In this document: in pieces, positions 55,493 to 64,000 of the stretch
Position numbering within the stretch: position 1 is the first letter of the stretch
Layout: every line of letters begins with the position of its first letter
DNA from: Ampelocalamus luodianensis
Lineage: Eukaryota > Streptophyta > Magnoliopsida > Poales > Poaceae
Direction: 5' to 3'
Assembly (NCBI GenBank): GCA_036346255.1
Contig: CM070618.1
Location: forward strand, 62,011,655 to 62,075,654
DNA length: 64,000 nt
Program-made: the position numbers and the translations under genes
Notes under the pieces: model-generated
Databases searched by the model: none
What the model was told of the DNA's origin: nothing
The model's input: the letters and a program-made list of their open reading frames with translations, nothing else

Positions 55493-58382
55493 TTAATTAA
55501 AATATAGCCCTTCATGATGATCGACGCGCATATAGCTAGCTTCCTCACTGGGTTCTTCCTCGAGCCTGATTCCGTCTCCAAAAGGAGGTAACTCGTCAAA
55601 TTGATTGTATTCTTCCTCATCCACTATATTCTCAACTCCGACAATCCTTCTTTTTCCATGAAGAACTACGTGACGCTTCTTATTTGTCGGGTCGGTTACA
55701 TAGAAGACTTGAACAACTTGGTTAGCTAGTACGAATGGTTCGTCTTTGTATCCGACACGATCGAGGTCCACGGTAGTGACGCCGTACTTGTCGACCTTCA
55801 CCTGTGGGAGATGGACCCAACGGCACCGAAATAGGGGGATCTTGAAAAGCACGTAGTCGAGCTCCCATATCTCCTCTATTTGCCCATAGTACGAGCTCCT
55901 CACCCATCGATGCATCGAATGCATCTATGCGGACACCGCTGTCTAGACTATGCTCTTCCTATCGTGTGCTGTCGTATAAAATGTGTACCCATTTATGTCG
56001 TATCCTTGCCATGTGACAATTGTAAATTGTGGCCCTTTTGCCAATCATAGTAGCGTATCATCACTTGATGACCTCCCAGTCATGATTCGCACCTTTAACC
56101 ATTCGTTGAACCGATGATTGTGCTCTCTCGTGATCCAAACCTCCGACCGGTCTGGATTCTGTTGGCGTACCATGTCTTTGTGCTCATCGATGTACGGGGA
56201 CACTTGGGTCATGTGTTGCAAGACCGTGAAATGGGTTTGAGCGTATGTAAACAGATCGGGAGTGATTGATTTCCTTCCGATGGTCCCGATACCATCCAAC
56301 CTTCCCTCATGACGAGATAGAGGCACACCTATCGGTTCCACCTGAGCCATGTAGTCGACGCAGAACTCAATGACCTCTTCGGTTGCATAACCTTCGATGA
56401 TGTTGCCCTCCGGTCGAGATCGATTCCGTACGTAGGACTTGAGAATTCCCATATACCTCTCGAACGGGTACATATGACGTAGGAACACATGACCGCATAT
56501 CTTTATCTCTTTCACAAGATGAACAATGAGATGGACCATGATATCGAAAAATGACAGAGAGAAATACATCTCAAGATGACATAGAGTCGTCAGCACCTCG
56601 GCTTGTAGAGCATCGAGTCCTTGGGGATCGATGACCTTATGAGAAATTGAGTTGAAGAAATAACACAGTCTCAAAATTGCCACTCGGACCTTGTTCAGCA
56701 AGATACCCCTAATTGCAACAGGAAGCATTTGTTTCATCAGCACATGATAATCATGAGACTTCATACCAATTAATTTTAAATCTTGCATAGAAACAAGTTT
56801 ATTAATGTTAACGAAGTAACCAGACGAGACTTTGACACCATGCAAGCTTTGGCACAATTCATTTCTCTCGGCCTTGGACATAGTGTAGCAAGCTGGTGGA
56901 AGGTATGTTCGTCCTTTATCGGTCTCTTTCGTGCTAATTCGGTCCTTATGTTCATATCAACCAAGTCACGTCGTGCGTTAACACCATCCTTTGTTTTGCC
57001 ACTAATGTTCAGTAAGAGACCAATCAAGCTTTCACATACATTCTTCTCCACGTGCATGACGTCGATGCAGTGACGAACTTCTAAGTTCTCCCAATAAGGC
57101 AAGTCCCAAAAAATTGACCGCTTCTTCCAGATGTTCTTCTGACGGGTTTTTAATTTACGTCCCTTCCCAAGCACAACATCGATATCCTTAACCATATCAT
57201 AGACCTCTTTCCCTCTAAAAGCCCTTGAGCTGAACTGTCATCCTTATTTCTGTCAAATTGTTTCTTCATCTTGCGGTATGGGTGACTCACGGAAGGAACC
57301 TACGGTGACGCATATACACAGTTTTGCGTGAGTTGTTCAGCCATATACTTTTCGTAGCATCTAAGCAGTGCGGACAGGCTTTGGCTCCTTTCGTATTGAA
57401 GCCCGACAGGTTACCAAGGGTAGGAAAATCATTGATAGTGCAGAACAACATGGCGCGTAAAGAGAAGTTCTCTCGTTTGTACGCATCCCATACTTGTACC
57501 CCTTCGTTCCACAGTGTCACAAGATCAACCAGTAATGGTGCTAGGTACACATCAATATCGTTCCCAGGTTGCTTCAGCCCTTGGATAAGTAGTGACATCA
57601 AAATGTACTTCCGCTTCATACACAGCCAAGGAGGAAGGTTGTACATACATAGATTCACGGACCAGGTGCTTTGTCGGCTGCTCATGTTACCGAAAGGATT
57701 CATTCCATCTGTACTCAACCCTAATATTATGTTCCTCGGTTCCGCACTGAACTCTTTGAAGGTCCGATCGAAGTTTCTCCACTGGGCAGAATCAACAGGG
57801 TGTCTTAGCTTTCCATCTTTCTTACGCTCCTCCGAGTGCCAACGCAGCAATCTTGCCTCCTTTTGGTTCGCAAATAAACGCTTCAAACGTGGGATCACAG
57901 GCAGATACCACAACACCTTAGCAGGAGGTTCTTGCTTCACCTTAGCAGTATTCTTACGCTTGCATCGGGATGCTTTGCACACGGGACATACATGCAAGTC
58001 TGCATACTCTTTACGATACATGATACAATCGTTCGGATATGCATGTATTCTTTCTACTTCCATTCCCAATAGACAAAGAACCTTCTTGGCTTGGTAGGTG
58101 GTGCTGGGCAACATGTTTCCCCCCGGAAGAATGTTCGCTAGGAGACCTAACAATGCCGTGAAACTCTTGTCGGACCAACCATTCCTCGCCTTCAATTTCA
58201 GCGCAATCAATCTGCGTCGGGTTGTTAAAAATCTTCAGATTACCGCAATCAATGCATAGATAGTACATAAATTCTATCCCCCAATTCAACATATCCTGCT
58301 CTGCGGCTCTTTTAAAAGCAATCACGCCATTAATGTACTCTTCACTCACACGGTTCGCACCGTACATCCAGTTTCGTTCCAT
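55493..58382 (-). pseudogene. CACTA 2 transposase (tnp2/Transposase_21 type), nearly complete
   Basis: Minus-strand blocks in order are: N-terminal transposase-associated region (58011-58382, MERNWMYGANRVSEEYINGV), Transposase_21 core (57287-58210, with GLSTDGMNPFGNM and MYNLPPWLCMKRKYILM), its continuation (56776-57195, VRHCIDVMHVEKNVCESLIG), DUF4218-like (56045-56881, FERYMGILKSYVRN) and DUF4216-like (55493-55924, TTVDLDRVGYKDEPFVLANQ). The frame must shift near 58200, 57250 and 56880 and across 55925-56044. A deletion removes sequence after NNPTQI in the first block. The protein moves the element by cutting at its CACTA ends; this copy cannot make it whole. Confidence 0.87.
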
Positions 58383-59012
58383 CTACGCTACGCACGTAAC
58401 AATTAGTAGTGTTAAATTATATTAATAAACTGCAAATACGTTACTCCTCTTATTAACCAAATACACTAAAATTGATTAAAGATAAACCTAGAGCAAATAT
58501 AAAGAGTTAAAGATCGTTACCCTCGGAGCTCACGACGAAAATTCCAAATATCCCGCGAGATTCCTCACTGTCCTCTTCTCCTTCAGGCCACAATGCAATG
58601 TGAGACTTAAGTGGATAAGACAAGAGAAGAGCCACAGTCGAAATGCACCTCCCCCATAAGCTTATCCCACTCACAAAACACCCACTGCCGAAACAAATAA
58701 ACACTCGTTCACAACACCCAAACCGAGAGCTACCACCAAAGCCAAGCCTCACAAAGCAAGCATGCAAGCCAAATAGCCATAAGTTGCTAGGGCAACCTAC
58801 AACCAAGAACAAGGCAAACAAAATAAACAAGCCTTCTACAACCAACACAGAGCAAAGCTTCTCTATTCCAAAGAATAGATCAGAGGCGCTAGGGCAGGGG
58901 GTCTGTCGGGTCTTAATATTTATAGGGGTGGCATATCACAGACGGCTCTATTAAAGAACCGTCTGTGATAAGATATCACAGACTGTTATATTAACGAACC
59001 GTCTGTGATATT

Positions 59013-59369
59013 ACCTTTCTTAGCCTTAAATCTTGCAACATGTTTAATTAAGTACTTCGTTCCACCTGAAGACTTTGCAGACAATTCATGACGATAAAAT
59101 TTACAAACAACATATGGTACTTGAACTCCTTGTGCGTCTTCCTTGGTTGTCTTATCCAAATTCTCCCAAACTCCCGATGTACTCGTTCTGGACCTCTTTG
59201 CTCCGAAGGTTGCTGAGGAAGATGCTACTGTAGAGCTTGATGACGGTACTTCTCCTTGCCGTTCCGGTAATAACTCGGTTGGTTTGAGGCAGCAACATTC
59301 TCGAAGGATGCAATATCCTCCAATGAAAGTCCGTAAATCACCAAGAGCAAAGCTATCATAATTTTTCAT
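59013..59369 (-). pseudogene. hAT transposase N-terminus with damaged BED zinc finger
   Basis: Ser-rich lead-in, then SGVWENLDKTTKED..VPYVVCKFYRHELSAKSSGGTKYLIKHV, the BED finger of plant hAT transposases. The second Cys ligand is replaced by Tyr (CKFY) and the final Cys by Phe (HVARFKAKK). The frame ends where CACTA 2 begins. The catalytic core and dimerisation domain are missing. Confidence 0.8.
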
Positions 59370-59690
59370 AACGAAAACTGCAATATTAAAACTTATAGTA
59401 TTATTTATTTCATCTTAGTATAACAAATAATAATAGTAAAAATATGCAAAAAAATATTATTGTGCCTCTTTTGCTGACTTGTCGTTGGAATGTGAATTTT
59501 TCAAAATTTGGCACATTTTTTTGAATTTTCCCAATTATCTCACAAAGAATCTAAATTTGCACAACAGAATTCATAAAAGAGATTGAGGAATGGATTGGTA
59601 TTGAATAGGGGGGGGTATGATGGCTATTTTATAGAAAAAATCTTGGGTTTTTTGAATTTTTTTCTCTATTTTTAAAGCTCCCAACGGGCT
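59370..59690. other. AT-rich 5' flank of the hAT transposase
   Basis: It has no frame of note. It lies between the BED exon and the GC-rich hAT border. Confidence 0.35.
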
Positions 59691-60008
59691 AATCGAGCAG
59701 ATGGGCCGTGTCGTGTCGTGCCGGGCATGGCCCACCATATCGGCACGAGCCCAACGGCCGTAACCGTGCTGGCCTGGCCCGGTACCCCCGCCCTTTTCTC
59801 CCCCCGCGCGGTCGCGCCCGCCGCCCCTGCCGTCCCGTGCCCGCCCCAGCCTCCTCCTCACCCTCGGTGTCATTGTTGCCAGGCCGTCGTCCCGTCGTGT
59901 TGTGTCGGGCTGGCCTATCTATAGTATGGGCTAGGCCATGGTCGGTCGGGCCAATAGTGTCGTACTTCGGGCCGGCCCTGCTAGTACGACCCATCTGGCC
60001 ATCACTAG

Positions 60009-60192
60009 ACAAAAGTCCATACCATATTCATATCTATATTTTTAATGCAAATATGAATAGGAGATGAATTGTTAATCAAATGAAAAAAAATACAAACAAT
60101 ATTTGTATCATATCGAACATTGAATACAATACTCGAATAAAACAATAATCGATACCACCGCACGCACAAAGTGAGAGAAAGCCATAATGTGT
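60009..60192. other. AT-rich sequence related to 53095-53640
   Basis: It carries ATATTCATATCTATATTTTTAATG and AATACAATACTCGAAT motifs like those left of the hAT, so the hAT probably split an older repeat. Confidence 0.4.
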
Positions 60193-60200
60193 GTGAGAGA

Positions 60201-61561
60201 CAGGGGCAAATCCAATGCGGGGCTTCATCAGGCTGAAGCTTACCCTCCACCGGTGTCCAGAATCCCCCCACCCCCAACCTCCGGCTCTGGCCGTTCGGCT
60301 GCCAGCCTGCCATGGCCGCTACGTGCTTGCGTCAAGAAGAAGAAGAAGCAATAGCAAAAAAAACGCATCTGGGTCTTGCGCCCTTGCCGAAGCAACAAAG
60401 CCCAGTTGCCTAGGCCCAACTCAGAATCCCACGTCCCCACTGGTCTCACACGGCCACACTCCCACTTCCCAGTTCCCAGTCCCTATTCCAAAAAAATTCC
60501 CCAAATCCCCAATCAATTGAGTGACCAAGTGAGGAGATCTAGAGTCTAGAGAAGCGCACCTAAGGGAGCCAGTGGCGAGATCTAGCCATCTGGGCAGTGG
60601 GCCTTTGGACTGGGGGCTGATTTGGGTGTGGGCGCGCCGCATGCGTAAGGGAGGAAGGAGCCGGAGGATGGGAGGAGCCAGTGCCCAGTGGTGAGATCTA
60701 GCCATCTGTGGCAGCCGGCGGGGCGGTTGCCGCGCGAGCCTCTGGACTAGGGGCCGATTTGGGTGTAGGCGTGCGCCACGTGCCGCGTGCGTGAGGAAGG
60801 CCGGGAGCCAACGAGGAAGCGAGGAGGAGGAGTTTGCTGATCTGCTGAGAGGAGGCCGAGGCGCGAGGCGATTTGGGCGTGGGGGCGTGGGCTGCTGGCT
60901 GGGAGCCACCAAGGAGACGAGGAGGACTAGAGGAGGGAGTCTGCTGATCTAGTGATTTGCTTTGCTGAGACCTGAGAGGAGGCGAGGCGATTTGGGCGTG
61001 GGGGCTGCTAAACAGCTAAAGCGCCAAACTGACGAATGCCGATCTAAGCTGTTGAGTGTTGACTGTTGTGCTTGAGACCATCAGTGCCTGTTCTGGTATA
61101 TACTCGTTACTTAATTACCAATTTGTTAGTACGTTAGATTGCTTGATATAGTGTGGTATATACTTAATTACCAATTTGTTAGATGATGATAGAATCATAA
61201 AATCCTTCCAAAGTATGAAATCTCGTGGAATAAATTTGCCTCATGAAAGTCGTGATTCAAGCTAGCATCTTAGTGGTATGGTTCTTTTATTTTGAATGTT
61301 CATGATCATTTAAGTATAATTTGCTATTGTACCACTAATTTTTCTAATTTTGATGTACAAGTTGTTACCTACTGGAACTATATTTACTTGCTTTGGGGAT
61401 GGACTTTCCATTAGCGAGGTATCTTCATTGTATTTCTCTTTTTTTTGCTTTGATTTTACTCATATATGAATTTAATTGCACAAAAATAAAAATATATTAT
61501 AAATTAGTTTAGTCATTCGAGGCTTTTGAGTCCAACCCTTTTTCATCTGGGTTCGCTACCG
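60201..61561. mobile_element. hAT-type element, copy 2, 1.36 kb, TSD GTGAGAGA
   Basis: It starts CAGGGGCAAATCCAATGCGGGG and ends GGTTCGCTACCG. Exact GTGAGAGA lies at 60193-60200 and 61562-61569. The left 180 bp and the CCAATTTGTTAG..GGTATATACT part match copy 1 at 34831-36055. The interior is GC-rich with a 163-codon minus-strand low-complexity frame (60421-60912). There is no transposase. Confidence 0.8.
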
Positions 61562-61569
61562 GTGAGAGA

Positions 61570-62093
61570 GAGATGAGCGTATGGTGCAGCAGAAAGTGCG
61601 GAGGGCAATCCCGTCGCTGGTGGCAGAGGTGAGACAAGGAAGAGCGAGACAGAGCGCGGAAGTGAATGTGAAGAGGACGATGTGTGTTTTTACCTTTTCA
61701 TTCTTCGCTTCTTCTCTCACTCTCTCCCTTGAAGGCTTTCAATTTTAACCACGTCGGAGTTGATTCGCTTTTCTTCTGCGGGACAATGGAACAAACGAGA
61801 CGTTTTGTGCGTATGGCCCTCCCATCTCGTGCTTCGCTTCGCAATTCACAGCATCGTTGCACGGCATGGCTAGACCCGGCCGGTCGCTTTACTCTCGTGC
61901 CAGTTCTTCATTTGCAACTAGTTATTTGTCCAAGTTACTAATTATTCACTAGTCAGTAGTAACTACATGATTGAGCGATGGCCTCAAATTTTTGAAACTT
62001 TGGATGTTTTTTTTATAGTAGTAGTGCTTCTCTTGAAGTGGCTACACTTAGCAACTTCGCATAAGATTATTAATCGAGGAGTTAACATGATAG
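61570..62093. other. Unassigned stretch, no gene recognised
   Basis: A plus-strand frame of 85 codons (61684-61941) shows no known domain. Confidence 0.35.
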
Positions 62094-62215
62094 CAGAGTC
62101 AAAAGAAAGCACCATTTTCGCTGTCAAGAGCTAGAAATTCCCATATTAATCGGTGGAAAAGATGAAGATCTACACCATCGATCATGGTGGATCCAGATTA
62201 TAACGGTCTAATTTT
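62094..62215 (+). repeat. Copy of the repeat at 63891-64000
   Basis: AGAGTCAAAAGAA, AGAAATTC..TATTAATCGGTGGAAAAGA, GGTGGATC and AGATTATAACGGT match 63891-64000 in the same orientation. A shorter third copy lies near 62742-62805. Confidence 0.75.
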
Positions 62216-63260
62216 TTAAAAAAGAGTCCATGTTGAGTAAAAGAAAACTGAAATTCGAAAAAAAATAAAAGAAAATCAACAATTTGATTCCCATACGAAT
62301 TTCTAAGTAAAAGAGTCCATGGTATAATAAAACTATAATTCGACATAATTTTTTTTAAAAAAAATAGCAATTTGATTTCTATAAAAATTTCAAAGTAAAA
62401 TACCAAAATAATTATAATTTGGAATAAAAATATATAAAAAAGAGATTAGATTTGTATACGATATCCAACAAAAAAGTAACTAAAATTCAGAATAAAAGTA
62501 AAACAAAATTAGTAATTTGATTTTGATAGGAATTACAATAATTATAATTTGGAACACAAATTAAACCATAATTTCCAATTAGATTTGTATACGAAATACA
62601 CCAAAAATAATTAAAATTCTGAATTAAAAAAAATAAAATTATCAATTTGATTTAAATACAAATTCCAAAGTAAAATCTCTAAATAACTATAACCCGAAAT
62701 AAAAATTAAAAAGAAATTGGCAATTCGATTTGGATAAGAAGCCATCGCGTTCGTTCTCAAGGGCTAGAAATTCCCACATTATAATCGATGAAAAAAGATA
62801 ACCAAAAAATAACTGAAATTCAAAATAAAAATAAAATAAAATTAGCAATTTGATTTCAATACGAATTCCAATAATTGTAATTTGGAATAAAAATTAAATA
62901 ATAATTGGCAATTAGATTTCTATATGAAATACACCAAAAATAATTAAAATTTTGAATACAAATAAAATAAAATGATCAATTTGATTTCAATACGAATTCC
63001 AAAGTAACATCCCTAAATAATTGTAATCCATAATAAAAAAATTAAAGAAAAATTAGCAATTGGATTCGGATACGAATTCCAAGAAAAAAGAACTAAAATT
63101 CATGATAAAAAATAAAAGAAAATTTTACAATTTGATTTTCATACATATTCCAAAATGAAATCCCCAAATAACTAAAATTCCAAAAGAATGAAATAAATTT
63201 AACAAGTTTATTTGTATATGAACTCTAATAAAAATAACTAAAATGATGAATAAAAATAAA
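62178..63260. repeat. AT-rich degenerate minisatellite, unit about 70-80 bp
   Basis: Some 14 imperfect units share (C/T)AATT(T/A)GATT...TA.GAATTCCAA.., ATAA(T/C)TA.AATT.GGAATAAAAAT and alternate in sub-type. An insertion at about 62742-62805 repeats the flanking GCTAGAAATTCCCA..ATCG.TG(G)AAAA motif. It probably belongs to the interior of the Helitron ending at 63875. Confidence 0.7.
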
Positions 63261-63846
63261 AGTTATTTGTGGTAAAGTATTGCATTAGAAGGGGTAGCAG
63301 CTTAGAGAGATCGATCAAGATTTGGGTTTCGTGTTGGAGGTTGAAGAAAAAGCCTACTACGACGAGAAGAGATAGAAGCCACACTGTTTGGTGGGGTTGT
63401 TGGCGTGTGAGGAAAGATAAGTTCAAGGTTGGTCGCTCATGGTGCATCGGTGTATGTATGAGCAACATACTTTAATATATTACATCATGTAAACTAACAA
63501 AATAATTTGTCACACACATAATCAACGTATTACTTGAGATTAAATAGAGATACATGTGCATGCATACAATTTGTAAAAAAAAAAACTAATAGAGTAAGAA
63601 TGGGGCATGCAACTACATGATCTATGTATGATAAATGGTGGTTAATTTCTAAGAGCCCCAATAACTTATTAGGCTCAATAATTTTCTTCCATTAAAGCAT
63701 ATACTTCAATTATGTTCCCCAGGTTGTAATTTCTATCAAGCTTCTATTGTTGTTTCCAATATTTAGGATATTTTTAAAGTTTAAATAGACTACAAGATAC
63801 GTAAATATATTATCAATCATTTTTACAAACTTCAAAACAAATCTAG

Positions 63847-63875
63847 CCGTGTAAATGCACGGGGCACCATGCTAG
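63847..63875 (+). mobile_element. Helitron 3' end
   Basis: Hairpin CCGTG-TAAATG-CACGG (63847-63862), a 9-nt spacer, then CTAG at 63872-63875 followed by T. The preceding 130 bp is repeated in inverse orientation at 49766-49900. Confidence 0.6.
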
Positions 63876-63890
63876 TAATCTGATTAAAGT

Positions 63891-64000
63891 AGAGTCAAAA
63901 GAAGCCACTACGTTCGCTCTCATGGGTAGAAATTCTTACATTAATCGGTGGAAAAGAGAAGATCTGTGCCGTTGATTGTGGTGGATCAGATTATAACGGT
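63891..64000 (+). repeat. Start of a further repeat copy running off the window
   Basis: Same sequence as 62094-62215, beginning 15 bp after the Helitron end. This suggests two related elements head to tail. Confidence 0.7.

Larger units (their letters stand above)
53809..59012 (-). mobile_element. CACTA transposon 2, 5.2 kb, 5' end lost
   Basis: The right (3') terminus CACTACTACAAAACAGGCC is complete at 53809 and matches the right end of CACTA 1 in inverse orientation for over 60 bp. Transposase runs on the minus strand and an F-box-like gene on the plus strand. At the other side the element stops after two subterminal hairpins (58937-59011), without a CACTA end, inside the hAT finger exon. 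About half the CACTA 1 layout (20181-26100) is absent. Confidence 0.85.
53700..60008 (-). mobile_element. hAT transposon remnant carrying CACTA 2
   Basis: Both borders are rich in GGC(A)CGGCCC / GGGCC motifs typical of grass hAT ends: 53705-53808, and 59690-60005 in inverse sense. The outermost text is ATGGCCTAATGGGCT on the left and (minus) ATGGCCAGATGGGTC on the right. The flanks AGCAGACA and ACTAGACA agree at 6 of 8. A transposase N-terminal BED finger remains on the minus strand at 59013-59369; the rest is replaced by CACTA 2. Confidence 0.6.

Noticed and set aside
57324..58097. 257-codon plus-strand frame
   Set aside because: It is the exact antisense of the Transposase_21 core on the minus strand.
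61684..61941. 85-codon plus-strand frame as a small gene
   Set aside because: It has no known domain and no splice or promoter support, and it is flanked by transposons on both sides.
1..64000. CRISPR-like arrays, bacterial operons, tRNA or rRNA genes
   Set aside because: The spaced ATCACAGACGG repeats are CACTA subterminal motifs with inverted partners, not CRISPR repeats. No tRNA or rRNA signature was recognised, and the sequence is plant nuclear.

Overview
This is nuclear DNA from a grass (Poaceae). It has plant genes with introns, a WOX homeobox gene, CACTA elements with the grass-type end CACTACTACAAAACAGG, and layers of nested LTR retrotransposons, hATs, Helitrons and MITEs. I cannot place it below family level. 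Only two genes look intact: ETHE1 (813-7622, minus) and a WOX8/9-type homeobox gene (46100-49076, minus). Nearly everything else is transposon sequence or debris.

Layout. 1-295: end of a Copia element lying mostly to the left. 813-7622: ETHE1, a mitochondrial persulfide dioxygenase with nine coding exons. Its sixth intron has grown from about 80 bp to 3.3 kb through a three-level nested insertion (hAT-like > MITE > small LTR element). 7827-14857: a decayed Copia element of the same family as 1-295, with target duplication GGGAC, inserted about 200 bp upstream of the ETHE1 start codon. 14863-19262: non-genic, including a segment bounded by inverted TGCAA/T-run arrays. 19818-about 32250: an LTR retroelement whose 5' LTR was hit by an 11.2-kb CACTA element (20181-31407) and a small hAT (31486-31888). 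32948-36055: two hAT-type elements and a MITE. 36502-37066: a class III peroxidase fragment that lacks its upstream exons and its proximal haem histidine. 39425-45400: a small hAT and a 4.2-kb solo LTR with target duplication GCTAT. 46100-49076: the WOX gene. 49270-53700: MITEs, a foldback element, a Helitron end and tandem AT-rich repeats. 53700-60010: a hAT element carrying a second CACTA element (53809-about 59012). 60201-61561: a hAT-type element with target duplication GTGAGAGA. 62100-64000: AT-rich minisatellite and Helitron ends.

The most notable observation is that both CACTA elements carry the same host-derived F-box-like gene, antisense to the transposase. The copy in the second element is almost intact: two exons with one in-frame stop. 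The copy in the first element is heavily decayed. The capture therefore predates the split of the two copies. A second point is a recurring short-indel difference (CACAGA versus CACGAG) between repeat copies in unrelated families, which may be a sequencing artefact and would affect how frameshifts in this window are read.
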